Source of the DNA: Wenzhouxiangella sp. XN24
Lineage (GTDB): Bacteria; Pseudomonadota; Gammaproteobacteria; Steroidobacterales; XN24
DNA: 64,000 bases
Assembly (NCBI RefSeq): GCF_011064545.1
Contig: NZ_JAAMFG010000026.1
Span: forward strand, 62,001 to 126,000
Direction: 5' to 3'
The number at the start of each line of letters is the position of its first letter. Position 1 is the stretch's first letter. The notes under the pieces were generated by a model. That model saw only the letters and a program-made list of their open reading frames with translations, was not told the DNA's origin and did not search any database. Positions 11,483 through 21,233 of this stretch are shown here, piece after piece. The position numbers were made by a program, and so were the translations under genes.

Positions 11483-11941
11483 GTGGCTGATGCGCCCCAC
11501 ATCTACGTAGACGCCGATGCCTGCCCGGTGAAGGCCGAGACAGCGAAGGTCGCGATCCGGCACGGCCTGGCCGTCACCTTCGTCGCCAATTCCGGCATGC
11601 CGCTGCCGCGCGGCCCCCGGCTGCGCATGCAGGTCGTCTCCGGGGCCTTCGACGCTGCGGACGACTGGATCGTCGCCCAGCTGAAAGCCGACGATATCGT
11701 CATCACCGCGGATATCCCCCTGGCCTCCCTCGCGCTGAAAAAAGGCGCCCGGGTCCTCGGGCCGAGCGGCAAGCCCTTCACCGACGACAATATCGGCAAC
11801 GCGCTCGCCACCCGGGAACTCATGGCCGATCTGCGCGCGTACGGCGTCGGGGGCGGGCCACCGCCCTTTACGCCGCGAGATCGCTCCCGCTTCCTGCAAT
11901 CCCTGGAAATGCTGGTACGACAGTCCGCGACGCGGCCCTGA
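11483..11941 (+). CDS. UPF0178 (YaiI/YqxD, DUF188) family protein
   Basis: 152 residues starting at GTG. The family signature is clear: N-terminal IYVDADACPVK, VANSGMPLP, the DDWI acidic motif, DIVITADIPLA and GKPFTDDNIGNALA. The family has a PIN-like fold, which suggests nuclease activity, but the cellular role of YaiI-type proteins is not established. It sits between the cNMP-binding protein and the MFS transporter on the same strand with short gaps. Confidence 0.92.
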   Translation: MADAPHIYVDADACPVKAETAKVAIRHGLAVTFVANSGMPLPRGPRLRMQVVSGAFDAADDWIVAQLKADDIVITADIPLASLALKKGARVLGPSGKPFTDDNIGNALATRELMADLRAYGVGGGPPPFTPRDRSRFLQSLEMLVRQSATRP

Positions 11942-11957
11942 ACAGCGTGACCAGTTG

Positions 11958-13280
11958 ATGCACCCCACTCACCCGCAGCGCTTCGAGCGCATCCGCTGGA
12001 CGATCTACGCCGTGTTGATCGTCGCCTACATGCTGGCTTTCTTTCATCGCTTCGCCCCCGCGATGGTGGCCGCGGAGCTGACCCAGGCATTCGGCATCAC
12101 TGCGGCCGCACTCGGCTCGCTCGCCGCCATGTACTTTTACGTCTATACGGCGATGCAGCTTCCGGCCGGCGTGCTGGCAGATACGCTCGGCGCGCGCTTC
12201 GCCGTCACGCTCGGTAACATGATTGCGGGCGCCGGCGCGATCCTGTTCGGCCTCGCAGACAGTTTCGCCACCGCCAGCGGCGGACGCCTGCTCGTCGGAC
12301 TGGGCGTGTCGGTGGTCTTCGTCGGCCTGATGAAGAGCAACACCGCCTGGTTCAGCGAGCGGCGTTACGGCACCATCAGCGGCCTGACGCTGCTCCTCGG
12401 CAACATCGGCGCGATCGCCGCGACCGGCCCCCTGGCACTGATACTCATGAAGGTCGAGTGGCGCACGCTGTTCATCGCCCTCGGCGTGTTCGCCATTGCG
12501 CTGGGCGCAGTGTCCTGGTGGCTCGTGCGCGACAAGCCCGAAGATCTCGGTTTCCCGTCACTGCGCGAAATGGAAGGCCTCCCGGCCCATGCGCCTCGTC
12601 ACCGGCACTGGATCCACGACCTGCGGAACGTGCTGGCGAACCGCCGCCTCTGGCCCGGCTTCATCTACGATTTCGGCATGACGGGCAGCCTTTTCGGCAT
12701 GCTGGGACTGTGGGCGGTACCGCTGCTGCGGGATGTACACGGACTGACCCGCCCAGAAGCCTCTGTTTACACGACCGTGGCCACGGCTGCGTTCGCGATC
12801 GGCTGCCTCGCGGCGGGGAGCCTCTCCGACCGCCTTGGCCGCCGGGTACCGCTGCTGCGCGCGGGTGCGGTCATCTACCTGTCGGCAGCCCTCGGCCTCC
12901 TCTTCCTGCCGTGGACACCCGGCTTGCCGGCTTTGCTTCTATTTGCCCTTCTCGGCCTGAGTGCAGGCAGTTTCGTCATCGCTTACGCCCATGCCAGGGA
13001 AGTCACGTCGCCTGCCTTGTCGGGCATGGCCATCGCGCTGGTCAACACCGGACTTTTTCTTGGTACCGCGGTTTTCCAGCCGCTGTTCGGCTGGGCCATG
13101 GACCTGGGCTGGGACGGTCGTCTTTCCATGGGCGTACCCGTGTATGCCGCGGCGGACTATGACCGCGGCCTCTGGCTGCTGGTGTGCTTCGCCGCCCTGG
13201 CGGCTATCGCGTCGCGGTTCCTCGTCGAAACGGGTTGCGCCAACATCAGCGCAAAGAGAGCATCGGACCCGATTCCCTGA
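11958..13280 (+). CDS. MFS transporter
   Basis: 440 residues from ATG 11958; a TTG one codon upstream is less likely. Around twelve hydrophobic helices in two halves, with the MFS loop 2-3 signature seen as AGVLADTLGARF and its counterpart in the second half as SLSDRLGRRVPL. A central cytoplasmic loop (~190-225) separates the halves. The overall pattern resembles anion or sugar-phosphate transporters, but the substrate cannot be read. It is a polytopic inner-membrane secondary transporter. It converges on the efflux outer-membrane gene across a 59-base gap containing a perfect 7-bp hairpin. Confidence 0.85.
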   Translation: MHPTHPQRFERIRWTIYAVLIVAYMLAFFHRFAPAMVAAELTQAFGITAAALGSLAAMYFYVYTAMQLPAGVLADTLGARFAVTLGNMIAGAGAILFGLADSFATASGGRLLVGLGVSVVFVGLMKSNTAWFSERRYGTISGLTLLLGNIGAIAATGPLALILMKVEWRTLFIALGVFAIALGAVSWWLVRDKPEDLGFPSLREMEGLPAHAPRHRHWIHDLRNVLANRRLWPGFIYDFGMTGSLFGMLGLWAVPLLRDVHGLTRPEASVYTTVATAAFAIGCLAAGSLSDRLGRRVPLLRAGAVIYLSAALGLLFLPWTPGLPALLLFALLGLSAGSFVIAYAHAREVTSPALSGMAIALVNTGLFLGTAVFQPLFGWAMDLGWDGRLSMGVPVYAAADYDRGLWLLVCFAALAAIASRFLVETGCANISAKRASDPIP

Positions 13281-13307
13281 ACTCGAATTTCAACATGCAC
13301 GGTTGCT

Positions 13308-13324
13308 GCTCGAGCCGCTCGAGC
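13308..13324. terminator. Possible bidirectional terminator between convergent genes
   Basis: GCTCGAG and CTCGAGC form a 7-bp perfect stem with a 3-base loop between the stops of the MFS gene (+) and the outer-membrane efflux gene (-). No T run follows on either side, so an intrinsic terminator is only suggested. Confidence 0.35.
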
Positions 13325-13339
13325 GAGATCGGCTGAGGT

Positions 13340-14755
13340 TCAGGTGACTTCCCAGCCGCCGCCCAGTGCCTTGAAAAGCGTGGCGGTGGCCACGTACCGA
13401 TCCGCCAGTGCGCGAGCCTGTGCCAGTTCCGCCGCCAGTAGCGCGCGTTGCGCATCGAGCAGCTCGATGATGCTGATATAGCCAGCCTCGTACCGGATTT
13501 CGGCAAGCTCTTCCGTGCGGCGCAACGCCCTGATCTGCGCCTCGACGGCTTCGAGGCGCTGCCCGCTGCTCTCGTAGAACGCCAGCGCGTCCCGCACTTC
13601 CGCCAGGGCAACGGCCACCGTCGCCCGGTAACGCAGGTCCGCCGCCTCCAGCCTTGCCTCGGCCGATTCGAAACGGGCACGCGCCCGGCCGAAATCGAAC
13701 AACGGCCCGTCGAGCCCCGCGCCCACGCGCCAGGCCTCGGCCTCGGAACTGAAAAGCCCAGCGCTGTCTGCGGCTGCCGTGCCGATCAACCCGGAAAGTG
13801 CGAGCCTGGGGAGACGCGCAGCTGCCGCGACGCCGACGGCGGCCGTCGCCATCTTGAGTTCGCTTTCCGCGGCGCGCAGATCAGGACGACGACGCAGGAG
13901 GTCCGCGGGCAGGTTTACGGGAATCGTCTCCGGGACGGCGCCTTTCTCCAGCCCTCCCTCCGGAAGATCGAACGCCGTGAACAGTACCGCCGGCGGCATC
14001 CCCAGCAAGATACCGAGCGCGCTTTCGCGCCCCCGGAGCTCTTCGATGCGCGCAGGCAGCTCCGCGCGTGCGCTGGCGAGCGACGACTCGGCCTGGCGCA
14101 ACTCGAGCTCTCCGATCGCTCCGGCCTCGTAACGCAATCGTCGCACCCGGACGCTCTCCTGCCGGGCCGCCACCGTGCGCTCGGTCACGCGCAGCTGCCG
14201 CTGTGCACTACGCAGGCCGGCATAAGTCACGACCACGTCGGCGATAAGTCCCAGGCGCACCGCCTCCCCGGCGTAGACACTGGCCTCGAGGTCTGCCGCC
14301 GCCGCTTCGCGCTCGCGGGCCAGCCGTCCCCAGAGGTCGATCTCGTAGCCCAGCAAGCCGGAGACGGAGAACAGGGTGCGTGGCGCGGCATCGAATCCTT
14401 CGATGCCGAATGCCGCGGCAGGTTGACGCTCCCGTGACGCTTCGGCCTGCAGGTCGACCGTAGGCAGCTGTTCCGCACGGGCCAGTCCCAGCCGGGCGCG
14501 CGCTTCCTCGACGCGCGCCACCTGTATGCGCAGCTCGAGGTTGTCCCCGAGCGCACGCTCGACCAACTCGTCGAGCACAGGATCGCCAAACACGCGCCAC
14601 CATTGTTGCAGTTCCGCGTCCGCCACCGGTTCCAGCACAGCCTGGTCCGGCCAGGCCTCCGGCATCTCCAGCTCGGGGCGTTCGTAATCGGGTCCGACTG
14701 CGCAAGCCGTCAACAGGCCGGCCGCCGCCAGGCCAGTCAGCCTGTCAAGACGCAT
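13340..14755 (-). CDS. RND efflux outer-membrane factor, NodT/OprM family lipoprotein
   Basis: 471 residues from the ATG giving MRLDRLTGLAAAGLL; a lipobox (LLTAC, cysteine at ~18) marks signal peptidase II processing. Two homologous halves of about 200 residues are typical of TolC/OprM trimers: GPDYERPEL after the lipobox, VARVEEARARLGLARAEQLP in half one, DLLRRRPDLRAAESELKMA opening half two. It forms the outer-membrane duct of the efflux system encoded just upstream. Its start lies 11 bases inside the end of the permease gene, indicating translational coupling. Confidence 0.93.
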   Translation of the reverse strand: MRLDRLTGLAAAGLLTACAVGPDYERPELEMPEAWPDQAVLEPVADAELQQWWRVFGDPVLDELVERALGDNLELRIQVARVEEARARLGLARAEQLPTVDLQAEASRERQPAAAFGIEGFDAAPRTLFSVSGLLGYEIDLWGRLAREREAAAADLEASVYAGEAVRLGLIADVVVTYAGLRSAQRQLRVTERTVAARQESVRVRRLRYEAGAIGELELRQAESSLASARAELPARIEELRGRESALGILLGMPPAVLFTAFDLPEGGLEKGAVPETIPVNLPADLLRRRPDLRAAESELKMATAAVGVAAAARLPRLALSGLIGTAAADSAGLFSSEAEAWRVGAGLDGPLFDFGRARARFESAEARLEAADLRYRATVAVALAEVRDALAFYESSGQRLEAVEAQIRALRRTEELAEIRYEAGYISIIELLDAQRALLAAELAQARALADRYVATATLFKALGGGWEVT

Positions 14756-17700
14756 CCGCCCCCTCCTCCCCACTGCCGCGCCGTGCCGCGCGCCAGCTGA
14801 CGAAATCCTCCAGCAGCTTGTAGAACAGGGGCACGAAGAGCAGCGCCAGCGTGCTCGCCGCCAGCATGCCGCCCACCACGACCGTGCCGATTTCCCGCCG
14901 GCTCGCGGCCCCTGCGCCGCCGGCGAACACCAGGGGCAAAGTGCCGATGATGAAAGTCAACGCAGTCATCATGATCGCGCGGAAACGCTGGCGGGCTGCG
15001 GCGAGTGCGGATTCCATGGAACTCATGCCCTCGGCACGGTTCTGGGCCGCAAACTCCACGATCAGGATGGCGTTCTTCGCCGCCAGGCCGATCAGGACCA
15101 GCAATCCCACCTGGAAATAGATGTCGTTGGGGTACCCGCGCAGCATCATCGCCAGGGCAGCGCCCAGCACGGCAAACGGTACCGCGGTCGCGACCGCCAG
15201 CGGCAGCGACCAGCGCTCGTATTGCGCCGCCAGGATGAGGAAAACCATTACCAGGCCCATGGCGAACGCCGCCGTTCCCGCGCCGCCCGCCGCCTCGATC
15301 TGGTAGGCCTCACCGATCCAGCCCAGCTCCGTGTCCGCGCCCAGCTCCTCGCTGACGATGCTCTCCATGGCGGCCTTAACGGCCCCACTCGTATAGCCGG
15401 GCGCCGGCTCGGCGAGGAATTTCACGGCAGCAAACAGGTTGTAGCGGTCGACCGCATCCGCACCGCCCTTGCGCTCCAGCCTCACGAGGGAGCTCAGGGG
15501 GACCATCGTGCCGTCCCGGGACCGCACGTGAACGCGCCTCAGGTCGTCCGGCTGATCGCGGAACTCGCCTTCCGCCTGCAGATTGACCTGCCAGGTCCTG
15601 CCGGCCAGCGTGAAATCGTTGACATAAAGCGCACCGAAAGTGCTTTGCATTGCGTCGAATACCGCATCGATCGGCACGCCCCGCGCACGCACCTGTTCCC
15701 GGTCGATCTCCGCCCGGTAACCGGGCACCTGCGCGCTGAAAGTAATCTGCAGGCTGCCCACCTCGGGGCGCTCTTCGACCGCCGTCCGGAAACGGTTCGT
15801 GAGCGTTTCCAGCGCCGACGCGCTCGCAGCGCCGCGCGCTTGCAGATAGCCTTCCACCCCGCCGGTCAGTGACAGCCCCTGGATCGGCGGCGGCATGAAC
15901 GCGAACACATTGGCTTCCTTGACACCCTGGCCAAGGCCCATGATCTTGCCGACGACGGATGCCGCGTCCTGTCCCGGCCCGGTTCTTTCGTCCCAGTCCG
16001 CGAGCCGGGCGAAGCCGACCAGTGCATTACTCTTCTGTGTGCGACCGAGGATGTCGAAGCCGGCGAAGGACGTGAACTCTTCGATCTCCTCGAACTCGAG
16101 CAGCCCTCCGGTGATCCGGTCCCGCACTTCTTCCGTCCTCTGCAAGGCCGCGGCGGGGGCCAGCTGGCCGACGACCAGTGCCAGGCCCTGGTCCTCCTGC
16201 GGAACCAGGCCGCTTGGCAAGCGCAGGATCAGCGCGACGGCGAGCACGATCACGCCGATGAACAGGGCGACCCCCAGGAGGGCGTGACTGAGCAGGAACC
16301 CGACGCCACCGACGAAACCCCGGGTGGTCGCATCGAAACCGCGATTGAACAGCTGGAACGGCCTCGTCACCGCGACACCGGCTTTGTCCAGCAACAAGGC
16401 GCACAAGGCCGGCGTCAGGGTCAGGGCGACGAGCGCGGAAATCACCACGGAGATCGCGATAGTGACCGCGAACTGGCGATACAACTCGCCCGAAAGCCCC
16501 CCGAGGAAGGTCACGGGCACGAACACGGCGACCAGCACCAGGGTCGATGAGACCACGGCGCCGGCGACCTGTCCCATCGTCTTGATGGAGGCCTCGCGAG
16601 CGCGCAGGTCTTCCTCCTGCATGAGCCGCTCGACGTTCTCCATGACGATGATGGCGTTGTCCACCACGATGCCGATGGACAGCACCAGGCCGAACAGCGT
16701 CAACAGGTTGATCGAGAATCCGAAGGCCTGCATGCCGAGGAACGTACCGATCAGTGACACGGGAATCGCCGCCACCGGAATCAACGTGGCGCGCAGATGC
16801 TGGAGAAAGACGAAAGTCACGAACACGACCAGCACGACCGCGATAAGCAAGGTGATGTAGACCTCGCGGATCGAGAACTCGACGAATTCACTGGTGTCGT
16901 AAGGAATCCGGTACTCGATTCCCTCCGGGAAGCGCATGGAGATCTCTTCCAGGAGCGCGCGCGCGGCGTTAGCCGTTTCCAGTGCGTTTGCGCCGGGTTG
17001 CAGAAAAATCCCCATGGGCACCGCGGGCTGGCCGTTGTAGGTGGCCGAAAAGGCGTAGTCCTGGGCACCGAGTTCGGCACGGCCCACGTCCTCCAGGCGC
17101 AATACGCCGCCGTTCTCGTCGTTGCGCAGGATGATCTGCTCGAACTCGTCGGCGGTCTCCAGCTGGCCGCGCGTGGAGATTGCGAACGTGAAAGCCTGGT
17201 CGTCCGGCACGGGCTCGGCGCCGATCCGCCCCGCGGCAAACTGTGCACTCTGTTCGCGTATGGCGGCGGCCACGTCGCTCGGCGTCAATCCGTACCGCGC
17301 GAGGCGATCCGGACGCAACCAGATACGCATGGAATAGTCCTGCCGACCGAAAAGCGAGACGTCGCCCACACCGGGCAGGCGCACCAGTTCGTCGATCACG
17401 TTGAGCAGCGTGTAGTTGCTGATGAACAGGGTGTCGTAACGGCCGTCCGGCGAGATCATCACCGGCACCATCAGCATGCTGGTCGAGCGCGCCTCGACTC
17501 GCACGCCCTGCACGCGCACTCGCTCCGGCAGACGGGGCAAGGCCGCCTGGACGCGATTGTTGACGTTTATCTGGGCCTGCTCGGGATCGGTGCCGATGGC
17601 GAAGGAGACGGTGACCTGGAGGAAACCTGCATCGGTGCTCAACGACTCCATGTAAATCATGTCGTCCACGCCGTTGATCTCCTGCTCGAGGGGCGCGGCC

Positions 17701-17885
17701 ACGGACTCTGCGATCACTTGCGCGCTGGCACCGGGAAACGCGGTCGAAACCACGACCTGCGGCGGCACCACGTTGGGGTATTGCTGCACGGGTAATGCCC
17801 GCAGTGCCGCGACGCCGCCGAGAATCACGAGGATGGAAATGACCGAGGAGAAAATCGGCCGGTCGATGAAGAAATGCAGCATCAT
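14745..17885 (-). CDS. RND multidrug efflux permease, HAE1 family (MexB/AcrB-like)
   Basis: 1046 residues, normal for the family. It begins MMLHFFIDRPIFSSVISI, the first RND helix, followed by the periplasmic porter segment QQYPNVVPPQVVVST and GVDDMIYMES. The proton-relay region in TM4 reads SIGIVVDNAIIVMENV: AcrB has two adjacent aspartates here, this protein Asp-Asn. The C-terminal half repeats the pattern with GLAAKNAILIVEFA. It exports amphiphilic compounds using proton motive force with the adaptor and outer-membrane channel of the same operon. Its ATG overlaps the adaptor stop (ATGA). Confidence 0.95.
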   Translation of the reverse strand: MMLHFFIDRPIFSSVISILVILGGVAALRALPVQQYPNVVPPQVVVSTAFPGASAQVIAESVAAPLEQEINGVDDMIYMESLSTDAGFLQVTVSFAIGTDPEQAQINVNNRVQAALPRLPERVRVQGVRVEARSTSMLMVPVMISPDGRYDTLFISNYTLLNVIDELVRLPGVGDVSLFGRQDYSMRIWLRPDRLARYGLTPSDVAAAIREQSAQFAAGRIGAEPVPDDQAFTFAISTRGQLETADEFEQIILRNDENGGVLRLEDVGRAELGAQDYAFSATYNGQPAVPMGIFLQPGANALETANAARALLEEISMRFPEGIEYRIPYDTSEFVEFSIREVYITLLIAVVLVVFVTFVFLQHLRATLIPVAAIPVSLIGTFLGMQAFGFSINLLTLFGLVLSIGIVVDNAIIVMENVERLMQEEDLRAREASIKTMGQVAGAVVSSTLVLVAVFVPVTFLGGLSGELYRQFAVTIAISVVISALVALTLTPALCALLLDKAGVAVTRPFQLFNRGFDATTRGFVGGVGFLLSHALLGVALFIGVIVLAVALILRLPSGLVPQEDQGLALVVGQLAPAAALQRTEEVRDRITGGLLEFEEIEEFTSFAGFDILGRTQKSNALVGFARLADWDERTGPGQDAASVVGKIMGLGQGVKEANVFAFMPPPIQGLSLTGGVEGYLQARGAASASALETLTNRFRTAVEERPEVGSLQITFSAQVPGYRAEIDREQVRARGVPIDAVFDAMQSTFGALYVNDFTLAGRTWQVNLQAEGEFRDQPDDLRRVHVRSRDGTMVPLSSLVRLERKGGADAVDRYNLFAAVKFLAEPAPGYTSGAVKAAMESIVSEELGADTELGWIGEAYQIEAAGGAGTAAFAMGLVMVFLILAAQYERWSLPLAVATAVPFAVLGAALAMMLRGYPNDIYFQVGLLVLIGLAAKNAILIVEFAAQNRAEGMSSMESALAAARQRFRAIMMTALTFIIGTLPLVFAGGAGAASRREIGTVVVGGMLAASTLALLFVPLFYKLLEDFVSWRAARRGSGEEGADAS

Positions 17886-19075
17886 CCGCCCTGCGAATCG
17901 ATCTGCTCGGCCTCGACCGCCATCCCGTCGCGCAGGCCCACCTGTCCCTCCACCACTACGCGGTCGCCATCCTCGAGTCCTTCCAGGACGAGCCGACCGT
18001 CCTCGACTTCGGGACCCAGGCGGACGTCACGGCTGCGCGCTTGATCCTGTGCATCGATGACGAAAATCACGGCACCGGCCATGCCCTGGGACACCGCTTC
18101 CGGCGGCACGACATACGCGTCCCGGAATCGTTTCACCGCGAGGCGGACACGTGCCAGCGCCCCGGGTTTCAATGCCAGCTCCGGGTTCGGAAAGATCGCG
18201 CGCATCATCACGCTGCCGCTGGCCTCATCCACCTTGCTGGAAACGAAATCGATGCGGCCGGCCTGCGGATGGCGCCCGCCCTCCTCCAGCAACAACCGGA
18301 CTTCCAGGTTCGTGTCTCCCGGATCGGACGCCAGGCTGCGCCGGCCCACCGCATCCTCCGCCGGCATGGCGAAACGCGCCTGGACCGGATCGAGCTGCGT
18401 CACGGTCGTCAGGAGCCCGCCCCGCGATATGAGGTTGCCCTCTGTCACCGCCTCGAGCCCGGTCACGCCCGCCACCGGCGCGCTCACGGTCGCGTATTCG
18501 AGATCCAGCCCGGCCTGGGCGACGCCCGCTTCAGCAAGCGCGACGCGCGCCTCGGCCAGCTCCCGGGTAGACAGGGCCTGGTCACGTTCCCGCTCGCTCA
18601 CTGCCGCCTGCTCGAACAGCCCCGAAACCCTGCGCCACTCGCGTTCCGCCTGGTTCAGCGCCGCACGGGCATTGGCCAGCTCGGCTTCCGATCGCTGCAG
18701 GGCGATGCGATAAGGCGCCCTGTCGAGACGAAACAATGATGTTCCCTTTGCGACGGACGAGCCTTCGTCATAGAGGCGTGCTTCGAGGATGCCGCCCACG
18801 CGCGCCCGAACTTCCGCTTCGCGAGCGCCATGCAGGCGCGCGACATAATCCCGGTGAATGACCGCTTCCTGGCGCTCTACGACGACGAAACTGACAGGCG
18901 CGGCCGGGCCACCGGCGCCTTCACCTTCGGCCTGGCCTCCCGGACCGTCTCCGCACGCGGCCAGGACCGCGAAAGACAAAAGAACGGCCGCGTACCAGGA
19001 GGGTGCGCGCGCGTGTTCCGCCTTGTCGCGGTCAGTCCTCGGCGCCGGTGCCCCTCCGGGTTGTATCAGGGTCAC
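17882..19075 (-). CDS. RND efflux periplasmic adaptor (MFP), lipoprotein
   Basis: 397 residues from a GTG at 19075. A much longer open frame exists but would run deep into the peptidase gene. The N-terminus then has a Pro/Arg-rich leader, a hydrophobic segment and a lipobox LAAC. Adaptor landmarks follow: RVGGILEARLYDEGSSVAKG (barrel-sandwich half), a coiled-coil hairpin from ~150 to 210, and GVTGLEAVTEGNLIS (second half). It links permease to outer-membrane channel. The start lies about 40 bases inside the S9 peptidase gene, so reinitiation or coupling is likely; the exact start is uncertain. Confidence 0.88.
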   Translation of the reverse strand: MTLIQPGGAPAPRTDRDKAEHARAPSWYAAVLLSFAVLAACGDGPGGQAEGEGAGGPAAPVSFVVVERQEAVIHRDYVARLHGAREAEVRARVGGILEARLYDEGSSVAKGTSLFRLDRAPYRIALQRSEAELANARAALNQAEREWRRVSGLFEQAAVSERERDQALSTRELAEARVALAEAGVAQAGLDLEYATVSAPVAGVTGLEAVTEGNLISRGGLLTTVTQLDPVQARFAMPAEDAVGRRSLASDPGDTNLEVRLLLEEGGRHPQAGRIDFVSSKVDEASGSVMMRAIFPNPELALKPGALARVRLAVKRFRDAYVVPPEAVSQGMAGAVIFVIDAQDQARSRDVRLGPEVEDGRLVLEGLEDGDRVVVEGQVGLRDGMAVEAEQIDSQGG

Positions 19076-21119
19076 CGGCGGTCCAGCGATCCAGCCAGGC
19101 TTCGACGGTCCGATGCCATTGCACCGAGTTCGCCGGCTTGAGGATCCAGTGATTCTCATCAGGGAAGTATAGGAAACGGCTCGGGATCCCGCGCCGCTGC
19201 AGCGCCGTGAACGCCGCAAGGCCCTGCTCGAGCGGCACGCGGAAGTCTTTCGCACCGTGGATCACCAGCATCGGCGTCCGCCACCGGTCAACGAAGTTCA
19301 CCGGGTTGAAGCGCTCGTAACCGGCCGGGTTTTCGTACTGTGGACCGCCCATTTCCCACTCCGGGAACCACAGCTCCTCGGTCGTGTAGTACATGCTGCG
19401 GGTATCGAACACTCCACTGTGATTCACGAGGCAGTCGAATCCTTCCGGCCATGCGCCTGCGATCCAGTTGATCATGTAACCGCCGTAACTCGCGCCGAGG
19501 GCACAGGCCCGCTGGCCGTCCAGCAAAGGGAACTGCGCCTGCGCCGCGGCCCAGCCGAGGCGCAAGTCTTCCAGCGGCTTACCGCCCCAGTCCCGGCTGA
19601 TGCTGTCGGTGAAGGACTGGCCGTAGCCGGTGGAGCCATGGAAATCGATGAACACCACGGCGTACCCCTTGCCCGCGTAGGTCTGGGGATTCCAGCGATA
19701 GTGAAAACTGTTGCCCATGCTGCCCTGCGGACCGCCATGGATGATGAACGCGACGGGGTAGCGGCGGCCAGGCTCGTAGCCCACGGGTCGAACCAGCCAG
19801 CCGAAAACTTCCCGGCCGCCGGCGCCGGCAAAACTGAACTGTTCGAACGCGCCGAACTCGACGTCTTCGAGCCGCTCCGCATTGTGGTCCGTCAGCCGAC
19901 CCAGCGCCCCGCCGGAGGCATCGGTGCGGAACAACTGGGCGGGGCTCGCGAGATCGTCGCGGGTGAAGACGACGACCCCGGAGCCTGCGTCGAATTCGCC
20001 GACCGCACCGTCGCCGCTGATCGCCTGTGTGCGCCCGGAGGCCACGTCGATCGAAAACAGCCGCCGGTGCCCCTGGTCGTCGGCCCGCGTGTAGAGGGTG
20101 CGACCGTCGGTCGAGAAAGCGAGTCCATAAGGCGAGCGATCCCAGTCCGGCGCGACCTCGCGGGTCTTTCCAGAGCGCAGATCGCGCAACAGTATCCGCC
20201 GGCGGTCGGCCTCGAAACCCGGCCGGGCCATGGCCAGCCACGCGAGGTAGCGGCCGTCGGGGGAAAATACCGGCGCGGTGTCCGTCGCAGGGTTGTCCGA
20301 CGTGAGATTACGGGGAGACGCCTCACCGCGAAGCGCCACGCGCCAGAGATCGGTGTTCGTGGACCACGGCTCCTCGCCGGGCGCCACACGGGCGACGAAC
20401 ACCAGTTGCTCGCCATCCGGACTGAACGTCATGTCACTGCGGCCGCCGAACGGACGCGTCGGCACGTCGCCGTCGAAATCCGGCGTCAACAGGCGTGGTG
20501 TTCCCGCCTGGTGGTTTTCATCCAGGTCGACCGCGAACAGCTGCGAGCGGCGGCCATCCTTCCACGTATCCCAGTGGCGCAGGAACAGCCGATCGTGGAG
20601 CACCCCGGTCGCGGGACCGGCGGTGCGTTCGTCGAGACGTTCACGAGTGCACTCGAGATTGTCGCAATCGAGGAACACCTCGAGACTCACGACCAGCTTG
20701 CGGCCGTCGGGCGCGACCACGAAGCTGCGCACGGCGAGCGGATAGTCCGTCACCTGCGCCGCTTCCCCGCCGTCGAGCGGCAGGCGCCAGACCTGCTGCG
20801 AGCCCGAGCGGTCCGAGAGAAAATAGAGGCTTCGCCCATCGTTACCCCACTGCGGCCCCGAGGCACTCGATGTCGGCGTCGTGACGCGCACGGGTCCCGT
20901 CGAACCTGCGGTCGGCACCAGCCACAGCGTACTCACGCCGCGATCGTTATCGCGATCCGTTTCCCGCAATGCATAAGCGACGAACAGGCCGTCGGGTGAC
21001 AGCCGGGGATCGGAGACCCGCGCCAGGCTCACGAGGTCCTCCACGTCGAACGGCCGGGACTCCGCAACAGCCCAGGGAAACAACAGCAGGACGACCAGGC
21101 CAATAATGATATTCTTCAT
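19032..21119 (-). CDS. S9-family (prolyl oligopeptidase/acylaminoacyl-type) secreted peptidase
   Basis: 695 residues from the ATG after AGGGAG; a TTG directly upstream is the other option. A signal peptide (hydrophobic core IIIGLVVLLLFPWAV, cleavage near VAES) sends it to the periplasm. Residues ~30-400 are a beta-propeller with TolB-like repeats (SPDGLFVAYA, SPDGRYLAWLA). The C-terminal alpha/beta-hydrolase domain has the nucleophile motif GASYGGYM, an Asp in KDFRVPLEQ and His in DENHWI, completing the Ser-Asp-His triad. It cleaves short peptides or N-blocked residues. Its 3' end overlaps the start of the efflux adaptor, so it may head the efflux operon. Confidence 0.92.
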   Translation of the reverse strand: MKNIIIGLVVLLLFPWAVAESRPFDVEDLVSLARVSDPRLSPDGLFVAYALRETDRDNDRGVSTLWLVPTAGSTGPVRVTTPTSSASGPQWGNDGRSLYFLSDRSGSQQVWRLPLDGGEAAQVTDYPLAVRSFVVAPDGRKLVVSLEVFLDCDNLECTRERLDERTAGPATGVLHDRLFLRHWDTWKDGRRSQLFAVDLDENHQAGTPRLLTPDFDGDVPTRPFGGRSDMTFSPDGEQLVFVARVAPGEEPWSTNTDLWRVALRGEASPRNLTSDNPATDTAPVFSPDGRYLAWLAMARPGFEADRRRILLRDLRSGKTREVAPDWDRSPYGLAFSTDGRTLYTRADDQGHRRLFSIDVASGRTQAISGDGAVGEFDAGSGVVVFTRDDLASPAQLFRTDASGGALGRLTDHNAERLEDVEFGAFEQFSFAGAGGREVFGWLVRPVGYEPGRRYPVAFIIHGGPQGSMGNSFHYRWNPQTYAGKGYAVVFIDFHGSTGYGQSFTDSISRDWGGKPLEDLRLGWAAAQAQFPLLDGQRACALGASYGGYMINWIAGAWPEGFDCLVNHSGVFDTRSMYYTTEELWFPEWEMGGPQYENPAGYERFNPVNFVDRWRTPMLVIHGAKDFRVPLEQGLAAFTALQRRGIPSRFLYFPDENHWILKPANSVQWHRTVEAWLDRWTAGDPDTTRRGTGAED

Positions 21120-21233
21120 CAAGAATTCTCCCTATGCCATTGTTATTATTATTTTTGAAATTGTTTTCTCCCGGAGGCAAAGCCAAGCGAACAGGGCCCC
21201 GTGCCATGCGGGCGCAATCGCTCCGAGCACCGC

